In this document: positions 36,973 to 44,925 of the stretch, piece after piece | How positions within the stretch are numbered: the first letter of the stretch is position 1 | Layout of the letters: every line of letters begins with the position of its first letter | NCBI GenBank assembly: GCA_033856235.1 | Contig: JAWVFI010000106.1 | Location: 1-64,000 of the forward strand | DNA length: 64,000 bases | Source of the DNA: DASXRU01 sp033856235 | GTDB taxonomy: Bacteria; Acidobacteriota; Blastocatellia; Pyrinomonadales; Pyrinomonadaceae | Direction of reading: 5' to 3' | Program-made: the position numbers and the translations under genes | The notes under the pieces: generated by a model | The model's database searches: none | Told to the model about the DNA's origin: nothing | The model's input: the letters and a program-made list of their open reading frames with translations, nothing else

Positions 36973-38703
36973 TTACTGACAAGCTAAAGCTTGAACTCTA
37001 TACGCCGGTGGGGACAGCTGAGCTTTATTCAGCAACACGACTTCCTTCAGCAGAACTCCATCCGGATCCAATGTGACTGCAGTGAGCGGCTGTTTGAGAG
37101 GGAAGCTCTTGACGGTTCGTTTTCCAGTCGGCTGAATCACAAAACGGCTCTTGGACCCGCCACTGGTCACTTCAATTGTCACCGGATCGAGGAAGGCGTG
37201 ATCACGTTGCGTCTGTTTCAGTTCTACCACGAGGTTCGATCCGGCAGCCGAGAATTCCGCTGAGCTCCAACCGAATTCATAAACCGGATGTCCGCTGCCA
37301 TAAATCCACCGCGCAAAGAATTCTTTTAGGTTCCTTCCCGAGGCCTTTTCCAAAGCCGCGCGCAGGTCTTCACTACCAGCGGTGCCGTCGCGGTGTGTCT
37401 TGTAGTAAGCACGCACGCCTCGGAAGAACGCCTCGTCGCCCAAACGCGCGCGCAGCATGTGCAGCACCCACGCGCCCTTCTGGTAACTATTTCCATTGAG
37501 CAGCTTAAACAGATCTTCGGTCTCGCTGTCGTAAAGAGGAGCATGCGTCTTTCGCTCGTACGCGAAAACGGTTTCGGCGGCCTGCTTCATGTAGGTTTGA
37601 AATTCTGCCTCTCCCTCGAAGTGTTGAAGAAAGAGACCGGCGAAGTAGGTGGCGAACCCTTCGCTCAACCAGATGTCGGACCAGGTTGATTCCGTAACCG
37701 AGTCGCCAAACCATTGGTGCGCGATTTCGTGAGCCACCACATCGACGGTGCCTTGGGGAATGCCAAATTTGCCGCTGACTCGCGCGCTGGGGCTGGGAAC
37801 GAGTAGGTTACTGGAAAAGACAATCGCGCTGGAGTTTTCCATTCCGCCAAAGCGGGTCGCCGCAACTATCAAAGCGAGCTTTTCATATGGATAGGGCCCC
37901 ACTAGTTGGCTGAAGTATGCGAGTGCCGGCGGCGCGGGCGAAAACCCTTTCAGCGCATAAGGCTTGTCCACTTGCGGCACGTAATAGGAAAGCGGTGTCA
38001 GCAGTCCGGGCACATCAAGCTTCGCGCCTTCATTAACGACGATCACCATGCAGTACGGCGGGATTGGCCGGCTTTCATTGAACGACCACGTCGTAGTCCC
38101 TCCGAAATTACCGCGAAACCCTGCAAACGCCCCGTTGGCGACCACCAGGTCGCGCGAAGGCGCCGTGATGCTAAATGCCACTGTGGCCTTGGCCGCCGGG
38201 TGGTCCAGGCAGGGAATCCAGTGGTGAACCCGGTCGGGCCAGTTGTCGCCGGTTGCGGAGGGCTTGCCGTCGCGGTCAGTAGTTAGTATTAGCCCGTCTT
38301 TCGGCTTGCCGTGATATGCGATAGTGATGCTTATCTGCTTACCTGGTTTGGCGACCTGATTGAGCCGGACATTCAGCCGGTTTGGCGCCCGATCAAATTG
38401 CGCTGGTGCATTGTTTACTTTTATCGAGTCGATCGTCAGCTCACCAAAGTCGAGATCGATTGTCCTCACGTTGCGTTTCAGGATCGCGGCACGAATCATC
38501 GTGGTCGCAGAGACAATCTCAGTCAGTTGATTATCCAGCCTCAGGGTGACGTTGTAGTGGAGAGGTTTCCAAGTGTCGATGAGGCGCTCGCGGCGCTGGG
38601 CCGTGGTGGCAACCGGCAGGATGAAAAAAAGGAGCGACAGAATAAGCGGGCGCCATAGGGGCGAGCGTCGCCGGCTAGTTGCGCGAGTAACAAGAGTTCT
38701 CAT
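36973..38703 (-). CDS. M1 family metallopeptidase
   Basis: A 576-residue secreted zinc aminopeptidase. A signal peptide (PLILSLLFFILPVATTA) precedes the N-terminal beta domain. The catalytic region has the exopeptidase motif GGMEN near residue 286 and the zinc-binding HEIAHQWFGD (residue ~325), with the third ligand glutamate in WLSEGFATYF. An active-site tyrosine is expected near residue 400. Typical M1 length is 600-900, so this is a shorter form without the C-terminal ERAP-like domain. It faces the SBBP lipoprotein gene with convergent ends 21 bases apart. Confidence 0.94.
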   Translation of the reverse strand: MRTLVTRATSRRRSPLWRPLILSLLFFILPVATTAQRRERLIDTWKPLHYNVTLRLDNQLTEIVSATTMIRAAILKRNVRTIDLDFGELTIDSIKVNNAPAQFDRAPNRLNVRLNQVAKPGKQISITIAYHGKPKDGLILTTDRDGKPSATGDNWPDRVHHWIPCLDHPAAKATVAFSITAPSRDLVVANGAFAGFRGNFGGTTTWSFNESRPIPPYCMVIVVNEGAKLDVPGLLTPLSYYVPQVDKPYALKGFSPAPPALAYFSQLVGPYPYEKLALIVAATRFGGMENSSAIVFSSNLLVPSPSARVSGKFGIPQGTVDVVAHEIAHQWFGDSVTESTWSDIWLSEGFATYFAGLFLQHFEGEAEFQTYMKQAAETVFAYERKTHAPLYDSETEDLFKLLNGNSYQKGAWVLHMLRARLGDEAFFRGVRAYYKTHRDGTAGSEDLRAALEKASGRNLKEFFARWIYGSGHPVYEFGWSSAEFSAAGSNLVVELKQTQRDHAFLDPVTIEVTSGGSKSRFVIQPTGKRTVKSFPLKQPLTAVTLDPDGVLLKEVVLLNKAQLSPPAYRVQALACQ

Positions 38704-38718
38704 TTTACGTCGCTGCCT

Positions 38719-39069
38719 TTACCTCATGCCCAACATCAGAAGCGCCGAGCGGTCGGAAACTTCTCCGTGCTGCTGTACCCACATTAGGTACTCGCCTACT
38801 TCACTTTCGGCAACCGGACGATTACCCAACTTCGCGGCCGGTGTTCTTTCGAAGGCGCGATTGGTCAAAGCCATATGTGCTTTTCGGACGTTTAGAGACT
38901 CTGGCGCGGCCAGCGCGCGTTCGGCGCTCTCAACATCGGGAAATAATTCTTCATAGGCCATCAAGTGCCAGACCTGTGTTTCGGGATTGAAGGCCAAAAC
39001 TCGCAATAGCCCGAAACCACTTTCGAGCTGAAAGATAAGATCGTCGCCGGCCGTAAATTGCTGCTCCAC
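38719..39069 (-). CDS. Hypothetical protein, 116 residues
   Basis: Not recognised. A small acidic cytoplasmic protein beginning at a GTG codon behind AAAAGGTAATCATC. It has an N-terminal beta-rich part (GDDLIFQLESGFGLLRVLAF), a tryptophan-histidine turn, and a helical C-terminus rich in alanine and glutamate. It lies 15 bases before the M1 peptidase gene on the same strand, so co-transcription is likely. No signal peptide or membrane segment. Confidence 0.65.
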   Translation of the reverse strand: MEQQFTAGDDLIFQLESGFGLLRVLAFNPETQVWHLMAYEELFPDVESAERALAAPESLNVRKAHMALTNRAFERTPAAKLGNRPVAESEVGEYLMWVQQHGEVSDRSALLMLGMR

Positions 39070-39174
39070 GATGATTACCTTTTACCGTAGTTTGAGTAAT
39101 TTCGCCATGAGAGTTTGAGCCTGGACGGACGTATTGCAAATCGCCTACCGCAAACTTAGAATCCCAACACCAAA

Positions 39175-39729
39175 ATGAGCCTGTTCGATTCATCGAGTGA
39201 CTACTACGAAATCCTGGATGCCGACGAAGGCGCTTCGCGCGCCGAAATCGAGCGTTCCTACAAACGCCAGGCTTTGAAACACCATCCCGATCGCGGGGGC
39301 AGCGAGGATGGCATGAAGACTATCAACGAGGCGTATCAGGTCCTTCATGATGAGGCGTTGCGCAAGGCTTACGATCGCCAGCGCCGCAAGCCGGAAGCAA
39401 CGGATGCAGCGCGGCCGTTCTCGCCGCCGGCGCAGGACGTGGGAATTTACGGCCAGGGGTTAAGCGCCTTATTGTGCTTGATTGTCGGGCTTCTGCTGTT
39501 GTTTCTTGTGCGGTTTCAATGGATTTGGTTTCTCTGGCCGCTCGCAATTCTGGCCGGCTTTGTGATTCTTTTCGGAATATTCATGGCCCACGCGGCGGTG
39601 AATACCGCGCGTAACTCGCTGGCCAAAGGGCACCCGGCGCACCGTTTCCGGCTGGCGCAGGAAGCCGGATTTTGGACTGCAGTATTTGCCGGCGCTTACG
39701 CGGTGTACTGGATTTTGGATGCAGCCTGA
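39175..39729 (+). CDS. J-domain membrane protein
   Basis: A 184-residue protein with an N-terminal DnaJ domain (residues 8-73) carrying the HPD motif at 37-39 (ALKHHPDRGG), which stimulates DnaK ATPase. Unlike DnaJ it has no glycine/phenylalanine or zinc-finger region. Instead it has at least two membrane helices (LSALLCLIVGLLLLFLVRF and WPLAILAGFVILFGIFMAH) and a C-terminal hydrophobic stretch. It probably recruits DnaK to the membrane. Its stop overlaps the start of the VOC gene. Confidence 0.88.
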   Translation: MSLFDSSSDYYEILDADEGASRAEIERSYKRQALKHHPDRGGSEDGMKTINEAYQVLHDEALRKAYDRQRRKPEATDAARPFSPPAQDVGIYGQGLSALLCLIVGLLLLFLVRFQWIWFLWPLAILAGFVILFGIFMAHAAVNTARNSLAKGHPAHRFRLAQEAGFWTAVFAGAYAVYWILDAA

Positions 39730-40126
39730 TAATCAGCAAACGGTCGTCGCCCAGAATGGCAATCCCGGGGTCAGCGGATTGGATCTTCTTTTCCTGGAGG
39801 TCAACAGTCTGGATGAGTCGATTCCGTTCTACCTGGAAAAACTCGGGTTTGAGTTGGAGTCACACAACTTTGATTCCGAGCCGCCGATGGCCACAGTGCG
39901 AGGCGGTACGCTCAGGATTACGATGGTGCAACAACTGGAGACCATGCTGAAGCGCGGGCGCGGCGTTCACTTCGTGCTTGGTGTGCCTGATGTCGAGGCC
40001 TATCACGAAAGTTTGCAGAAGGAAGGATTGATCGTTACGGCTCCACAGGATGAAGGTTGGGGTGGCCGCTTCATCAGTTTGCAGGACCCGGATGGCTACC
40101 GGCTTTTCTTCGTAACCTGGACGTAA
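39719..40126 (+). CDS. VOC (glyoxalase-like) family protein
   Basis: A 135-residue vicinal-oxygen-chelate protein with paired beta-alpha-beta-beta-beta modules: LLFLEVNSLDESIPFYLEKL at the start and GGRFISLQDPDGYRLFFVTW at the end. The family includes glyoxalase, dioxygenases and antibiotic-binding proteins. A metal glutamate is plausible in the first strand, but specificity cannot be read. The ATG at 39719 overlaps the J-domain gene by 11 bases. Confidence 0.87.
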   Translation: MQPDNQQTVVAQNGNPGVSGLDLLFLEVNSLDESIPFYLEKLGFELESHNFDSEPPMATVRGGTLRITMVQQLETMLKRGRGVHFVLGVPDVEAYHESLQKEGLIVTAPQDEGWGGRFISLQDPDGYRLFFVTWT

Positions 40127-40216
40127 TGCAAACTGTCAGTGCGCGTTTCCAACGATCGCCCGCCAGGCTTAAGACCGATCGCAAGCTGACGGTTTGCGTT
40201 ACAAAGAATAAAGACA

Positions 40217-40429
40217 ATGCCAAACCTACAACATGTTGAAAATCTGCTGTTGCGCCAGCGCGGACAGACCATCGATGTGAAGACCATGTCCGGCGGCGTG
40301 TACGAAGGAATAATCGCCGACGTCACCAACGATTATGTAACTTTGAAGACGAAGGGCGCGAGCGGGGAAGCGGACCAGGTAATCATCATGCTGCACAGCA
40401 TTGAATCGATCCTCACCCGCGACGCGTAG
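40217..40429 (+). CDS. Small Sm/DUF2642-like protein
   Basis: A 70-residue protein with an N-terminal helix (LQHVENLLLRQRGQ) and a small beta barrel: TIDVKTMSGGVYEGIIADVT then DYVTLKTKGASGE and a strand VIIMLHSIESI. The pattern of a glycine-rich turn, VYEGII and DYVTL resembles Sm-like or DUF2642 beta barrels. A nucleic-acid or ligand-binding role is possible but unproven. It is monocistronic, with a palindromic repeat directly behind it. Confidence 0.72.
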   Translation: MPNLQHVENLLLRQRGQTIDVKTMSGGVYEGIIADVTNDYVTLKTKGASGEADQVIIMLHSIESILTRDA

Positions 40430-40436
40430 CACAGAC

Positions 40437-40509
40437 TGTAGGGGCGTCCCTCCGTGGGCGCTTCCTTCGACGGTCCCAAAGGGGGCGCCCACGGAGGAGC
40501 GCCCCTGCA
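40437..40509. repeat. Palindromic GTAGGGGCG-type interspersed repeat
   Basis: A long inverted repeat: TGTAGGGGCG with TCCGTGGGCGC on the left, and GCGCCCACGGAGG with GCGCCCCTGCA on the right. The arms pair over more than 20 bases with small mismatches. This type of palindrome is widespread and multi-copy in many bacterial genomes. It sits where a terminator for the Sm-like gene would be expected. Confidence 0.85.
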
Positions 40510-40572
40510 ATTCTAGCCGCTTGGTCTTTGTGTCATAGCTGCGGTACACTGTTGCATCGATAGGCCGCTGCT

Positions 40573-41598
40573 ATGCATTACGTCGCTAACCCTCCCAATC
40601 CCTGGCTAACCCATTCCGTTGAATGGATCGGCGAGCCTCCCGCCGCGAAGATTGAAGTCTTTGAGGAAACTGCTACGCGCTCAATCATCACCCACAACGA
40701 TAGTCCGGACGTTGGGTTTGATTACACGGTGAACTGTTATCGGGGCTGCAGCCATGGCTGCACCTACTGTTTTAGCCGGCCCACTCATGAGTATCTCGGG
40801 TACGGCGCCGGGACTGATTTTGAGCGCAAGATCGTAGCGAAAGTGCGCGCGCCTGAGTTGCTGCGGGCCGAGTTGTTGAAGCGGTCATGGAAAGGCGAGC
40901 TGATAATGTTTTCCTTCACGTCCGATCCGTACATTCCGCTCGAGGCCAATTACAAACTGACGCGCCGGTGTCTGGAAGTGTGTCTGGAGTTTCGCCAGCC
41001 CATCGGCGTAATTACCAAATCGGCTTTGATCCGGCGCGACATAGACATCCTGCAGCAACTGGCAAGGGAAGCCAGTGTCGGGGTTTTCATCTCCATCCCG
41101 TTTGCTGATTACGATACCGCACGCGCCGTGGAACCCTTTGCGCCTTCACCCGGCGCCCGTTTCAAAGCGATGAAGGAACTGGCGGCGGCAGGCATTGAAG
41201 TCGGCATTGGCATTGCGCCGTTGATACCCGGCTTAAGCACTGATATTCCGGAACTGCTGACTCGAGCCAAAGACTGCGGCGCCAACCGCGCTTTTATCAA
41301 CATGCTGCGTTTGCCGGGCAGCGTCGCCCCTTATTTTGAGGAGCGCCTGCGCGAAACGCTGCCGACGAAGGCTGAGCGGGTCCTCAACCGCATCCGCGAC
41401 GCGCGCGGGGGCAAGCTCAATTCCAGCGTTTTCGGCGATCGCATGCGCGGTCATGGGCAGTACTGGGAAGCGCAGGAGCGCCTGTTCGAAGTGCATTGCC
41501 AGCGGCTGGGCTTCAACCAGCGCACCGTAGGTTCGGAAAAAAGAAAGTTTGCCAGCACCTTCCGCCGACCTTCCGCGCAGGGAGATCTCTTCGCTTAA
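40573..41598 (+). CDS. PA0069-type radical SAM protein
   Basis: A 341-residue radical SAM protein of the PA0069/SplB-related family. Its motif is CRGCSHGCTYCFSRPTHEYL, with the cluster cysteines at 59, 63 and 66 and an extra one at 55. Downstream are MFSFTSDPYIPLEANYKLTR and VITKSALIRRDIDIL, both typical. The reaction is unknown: members resemble spore photoproduct lyase in fold but lack its DNA-lesion motifs. Monocistronic. Confidence 0.9.
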   Translation: MHYVANPPNPWLTHSVEWIGEPPAAKIEVFEETATRSIITHNDSPDVGFDYTVNCYRGCSHGCTYCFSRPTHEYLGYGAGTDFERKIVAKVRAPELLRAELLKRSWKGELIMFSFTSDPYIPLEANYKLTRRCLEVCLEFRQPIGVITKSALIRRDIDILQQLAREASVGVFISIPFADYDTARAVEPFAPSPGARFKAMKELAAAGIEVGIGIAPLIPGLSTDIPELLTRAKDCGANRAFINMLRLPGSVAPYFEERLRETLPTKAERVLNRIRDARGGKLNSSVFGDRMRGHGQYWEAQERLFEVHCQRLGFNQRTVGSEKRKFASTFRRPSAQGDLFA

Positions 41599-41739
41599 CA
41601 ACGTCGCGTAAATAGCTTCTGAGCGCAATAAATGTTCAGGCCGGGGGCAGGTTTGATCTATACTGGCGCACCATTACCCGTTGCTGCTGGTCATAGAAGC
41701 ACCCAGGTCCTGGGGCTAATCTTCCAAGGAGATTCCGCC

Positions 41740-42165
41740 ATGATTAAGATCAAGGATGTCATCCGTGATCGCGAGCCGTATTCGCTGCGAGCTTCGGCAA
41801 GTGTCCTGGAAGCCGCCGAGTTCATGGCCGAGAGAAGGATCGGCGCCGTCTGTGTGCTCGATGATGAGGGGCGGCTGATCGGAGTTTTTTCGGAGCGCGA
41901 CCTCTTGAATCGCGTAGTGGTTCCGCGACACGACCCGGCGGCGATGCATTTGGGTGACGTAATCAGCGAGTTGCGCGCTGTGATTCGCTGCGACGAAACG
42001 CCGCACCAGGCATTAGAGCGTATGGAGCAGATTGGGAGCCGTCATTTGCCCGTAGTAGATGACGATCGATGGGTCGGCATGCTCTCAATGCGCGACTTAT
42101 TGCGAGTGGAGCTTGGCGAGCAGGGCGATGAGCTGAAACTCCTGCACGAGTACATTCAACATTGA
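41740..42165 (+). CDS. CBS-domain pair protein
   Basis: A 141-residue protein of two CBS domains. The first has VLEAAEFMAERRIGAVCVLD and GVFSERDLLNRVV; the second has ALERMEQIGSRHLPVVDD and GMLSMRDLLRVEL. Stand-alone pairs bind adenosyl nucleotides and usually regulate partners. The ATG at 41740 follows CCAAGGAGATTCCGCC. A partner is not obvious; the next gene is a class II aldolase, 47 bases away. Confidence 0.9.
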   Translation: MIKIKDVIRDREPYSLRASASVLEAAEFMAERRIGAVCVLDDEGRLIGVFSERDLLNRVVVPRHDPAAMHLGDVISELRAVIRCDETPHQALERMEQIGSRHLPVVDDDRWVGMLSMRDLLRVELGEQGDELKLLHEYIQH

Positions 42166-42212
42166 ACTATCCGCAGTTCCCGTCAAATAGCGTAACCAAA
42201 TGAGGTAGGTCA

Positions 42213-42980
42213 ATGAGTACTGCAAAAGCCGCGACAGTGCGCGAGAGTGTCTCAGAAGCAGAGTGGCAGACGCGTGTTGATCTGGCCGCGAGCTATCGCC
42301 TGGTCGCGCATTATGGCTGGGATGATTTGATCTTCACACATATCTCCGCGCGAGTGCCGGGTACGGACCATCACTTCCTGCTCAATCCTTACGGCATGAT
42401 GTTTGACGAAGTGACAGCGTCGAGCCTGGTGAAGGTCGACCTCGCGGGAAAGATTGTGATGGACTCACTACACTTCATAAATCCCGCAGGCTTTACCATT
42501 CATAGCGCAGTGCACGCCGCGCGTGAGGATGCGCTTTGCGTGATGCATCTGCACACTGAAAATGGCATCGCTGTTTCCGCTCAAAAAGCCGGCTTGCTGC
42601 CAATCTCTCAGCAATCGCTACTAGCCCTGGCTTCACTCGCCTACCATGACTACGAAGGATTAGCGCTGAATGAAGATGAAAAGCCCCGCCTGGTGGCAGA
42701 CCTGGGAAATCGGAATCACATGATTCTCAGGAATCACGGTCTGCTGACTGTGGGGCGCACGGTGGCCGAGGCCTTTCTCGGAATGTTCATTCTGGAAAGA
42801 GCGTGCAGGATCCAGATCCTGGCGCAATCAGGTGGCGCCGAACTGGTTCCCATTCCGGACATGATTCTGGATCTGGTTTCCAACCAACTGAACGCCGTTA
42901 CGGTCGGCCAGGGAGCCGAACTTACCTGGCCCGGCCTACGGCGCAAGCTCGATCGGATGGATCGGTCGTATCAGGATTAA
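42213..42980 (+). CDS. Class II aldolase/adducin family protein
   Basis: A 255-residue protein with the class II aldolase fold: DLIFTHISARVPGTDHHFLL near residue 38, GFTIHSAVHAAREDA, and the metal-binding VMHLHTENG at ~110. A last zinc ligand is expected in RNHGLLTVGRT near residue 170. Members cleave or epimerise sugar phosphates such as fuculose or ribulose phosphate; substrate cannot be assigned from this sequence. Confidence 0.9.
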   Translation: MSTAKAATVRESVSEAEWQTRVDLAASYRLVAHYGWDDLIFTHISARVPGTDHHFLLNPYGMMFDEVTASSLVKVDLAGKIVMDSLHFINPAGFTIHSAVHAAREDALCVMHLHTENGIAVSAQKAGLLPISQQSLLALASLAYHDYEGLALNEDEKPRLVADLGNRNHMILRNHGLLTVGRTVAEAFLGMFILERACRIQILAQSGGAELVPIPDMILDLVSNQLNAVTVGQGAELTWPGLRRKLDRMDRSYQD

Positions 42981-42988
42981 GAAGGAAG

Positions 42989-43045
42989 CACAGACGCTAG
43001 TCTGTGAAGAGGGTCTGATAGTAATCACAGGCTGCTATCTGTGAT
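42989..43045. repeat. Pair of CAGAC-type palindromes
   Basis: CACAGAC-GCTA-GTCTGTG (42989-43006) and ATCACAG...CTGTGAT (43024-43045) lie side by side between the convergent aldolase and methyltransferase genes. A related sequence occurs after tadD (19832-19855). They may work as terminators, but no T run is attached. Confidence 0.6.
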
Positions 43046-43053
43046 ACTCCGTT

Positions 43054-43707
43054 TTAGAACTTCTGCGCCAGCACCGCGGTTTTGGTCCAACCTATCAACT
43101 GTAATGGTGGGAAGCGATAGTGATTGACCACCCGGAAATGACGGCGAGTCTTTTCGTCGACCTCTGATGGCGGATGGGCCTTAAACCTAAACATTAGTCC
43201 CAGCGCCGTGCTCGCTATCGAAGGTCTAATCGGCAAGTTCAGTAGATGACCGCGGGGTGAGATCACGCGGGCCAGTTCATCCAGCCCTGCCTCCAGGGGC
43301 AAATACTCCAACATCCCACTCGTCACAATCAAATCGAAGGACGCATCGGCGAATGGCAGGCTCAGCACGTTACCTTGCATGAAGCTAACCTGGTTCGCGA
43401 GCTCGGAGCTTTCAGAGACGGCCTTTCTGGCTTTTGCGACTGACGATCCGGAGAGATCGATAGCTGTGATACTCACCGGCACTGACACCGCGCGCAACAA
43501 CGCCAGTGTTAGCAGTCCGGTTCCGCAACCGGCGTCCAAAATCCTCGCGCCCGGAGATAAGGGCAGAGGATAATCGCGAAAGTACTGATCGAGTGAACGT
43601 CCATACCCGTTGACCTTGAAGGTCAAATCATAAAGACCCGCAATTCGGTCGTAGAAAGTACCGGCGGGTGCTTCGGTGCTGGTTGCGGTTAGTGCGTACT
43701 CTGCCAT
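43054..43707 (-). CDS. Class I SAM-dependent methyltransferase
   Basis: A 217-residue methyltransferase with motif I ILDAGCGTGLLTLALL, motif II acidic residue in ITAIDLSGSSV, a mid motif SFDLIVTSGMLEYLP, and a C-terminal region with no identified substrate domain. UbiE/BioC-like fold, acceptor unknown. The ATG is preceded by GGAGAGACAAGA. It is the only gene on this strand between 38.7 and 44.9 kb. Confidence 0.88.
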   Translation of the reverse strand: MAEYALTATSTEAPAGTFYDRIAGLYDLTFKVNGYGRSLDQYFRDYPLPLSPGARILDAGCGTGLLTLALLRAVSVPVSITAIDLSGSSVAKARKAVSESSELANQVSFMQGNVLSLPFADASFDLIVTSGMLEYLPLEAGLDELARVISPRGHLLNLPIRPSIASTALGLMFRFKAHPPSEVDEKTRRHFRVVNHYRFPPLQLIGWTKTAVLAQKF

Positions 43708-43960
43708 TCTTGTCTCTCCGTCTATGCGGCAAACGCTATCAAGGGCCCACTTGAGGATTTAAATGTGCGACGGTCGCAAATGCCTATCAGGAGTCGCGCA
43801 ATTGTAGCCTCACAACCCCGATTTCCCAAACGGAAACAACCCAGTTGGAGTGACAATCAAGAGCGACTGGGAAAAATGGGCTTAGTTTGCAAGAAATTTG
43901 AGATCTGCCGTTCTGGAAGCAGGAAAACTCGGTCATTTCTGCAAAAAGGAGCGGCTAGTA

Positions 43961-44872
43961 ATGAACAAGAAGATCGCAACGGTCCTGTGCGTCAGCGCCG
44001 TGCTGCTGGCTTCGGCGGTTCTGGCAGTATCCCGCGGGTTTCGCGCCACAGACCCTTTCTCAGCAACGGAGCCCAACACAGTGGAGAACGACGTGACCTC
44101 TGAACCCGTGGCCATTTTGGACAACGGGCTGGAGCTGGAGGTTTTGGTGAATGGCGTATCGCTCCAGGAGTATCAGGCCAGGGGGCGACGCTACATCGAA
44201 GCGCTAGAGGGCGCCGAGTACGAAATCAGCCTGCGAAATGCCTTGCCAACTCGAGTGGCCGTAGCGCTTTCAGTCGACGGCTTAAATAGCATTGACGCGA
44301 AGCACACGACCGCATGGGACGCCAGCAAGTGGGTGATTGGACCCTACCAGACGATTCGCATCGGGGGCTGGCAAATGAGTTCGGCAAGAGCACGCCGTTT
44401 TTACTTTACGAGCGAGCGAGATTCTTATGCGGCGAAATTGGGTCAGACTGCCAACCTGGGTTTGATTTCGGTGGTTGTCTTCCGGGAACGAACGCGAGCA
44501 ATCGTCCCGATTACGCCGCCGCGAATTGAGCCGCTTTACGAAAGTCGCGGCCGTGGCGAGGCCGAGAATTCGGCTAAGTCGAAGGCGGGATCCACAGCCG
44601 ACGGCACGATGGGACGTTCGAGTAGTCAACCTGTACCGGCGCCGGATGACGAATCTGCGGCCACCGGCATTGGACGTTCCGTACGCAACGACGTGCGCTG
44701 GGTGAACCTCGATCTCGACCCGCGTCCGGCCGGAGAAGTGACTGTCCGCTATGAATACCGCGCCGCCCTGGTCCGCTTGGGCATTCTTCCGCGTCCGCGT
44801 CCGGTGCCCGATGTTTTGGGACGTCGTGAAAGAGCGCAAGGCTTTGAAGGTGGTTACTGTCCGGAGCCTTAA
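43961..44872 (+). CDS. Secreted hypothetical protein, 303 residues
   Basis: Not recognised. The signal peptide (IATVLCVSAVLLASAVLAVS) starts at the ATG at 43961 behind AAAAAGGAGCGGCTAGTA. The first half has a beta-rich domain (LELEVLVNGVSLQEYQARGR, then YEISLRNALPTRVAVALSVD and GPYQTIRIGGWQMSSARARR). The second half is low-complexity, then a closing VNLDLDPRPAGEVTVRYEYR strand. The central pattern is seen in many uncharacterised secreted proteins. No enzymatic motifs. Confidence 0.7.
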   Translation: MNKKIATVLCVSAVLLASAVLAVSRGFRATDPFSATEPNTVENDVTSEPVAILDNGLELEVLVNGVSLQEYQARGRRYIEALEGAEYEISLRNALPTRVAVALSVDGLNSIDAKHTTAWDASKWVIGPYQTIRIGGWQMSSARARRFYFTSERDSYAAKLGQTANLGLISVVVFRERTRAIVPITPPRIEPLYESRGRGEAENSAKSKAGSTADGTMGRSSSQPVPAPDDESAATGIGRSVRNDVRWVNLDLDPRPAGEVTVRYEYRAALVRLGILPRPRPVPDVLGRRERAQGFEGGYCPEP

Positions 44873-44925
44873 GTTATTACCGGTTGGCCCAGACCTTCGA
44901 TCAGTCAGCGCAGATGGTCTGGGTC

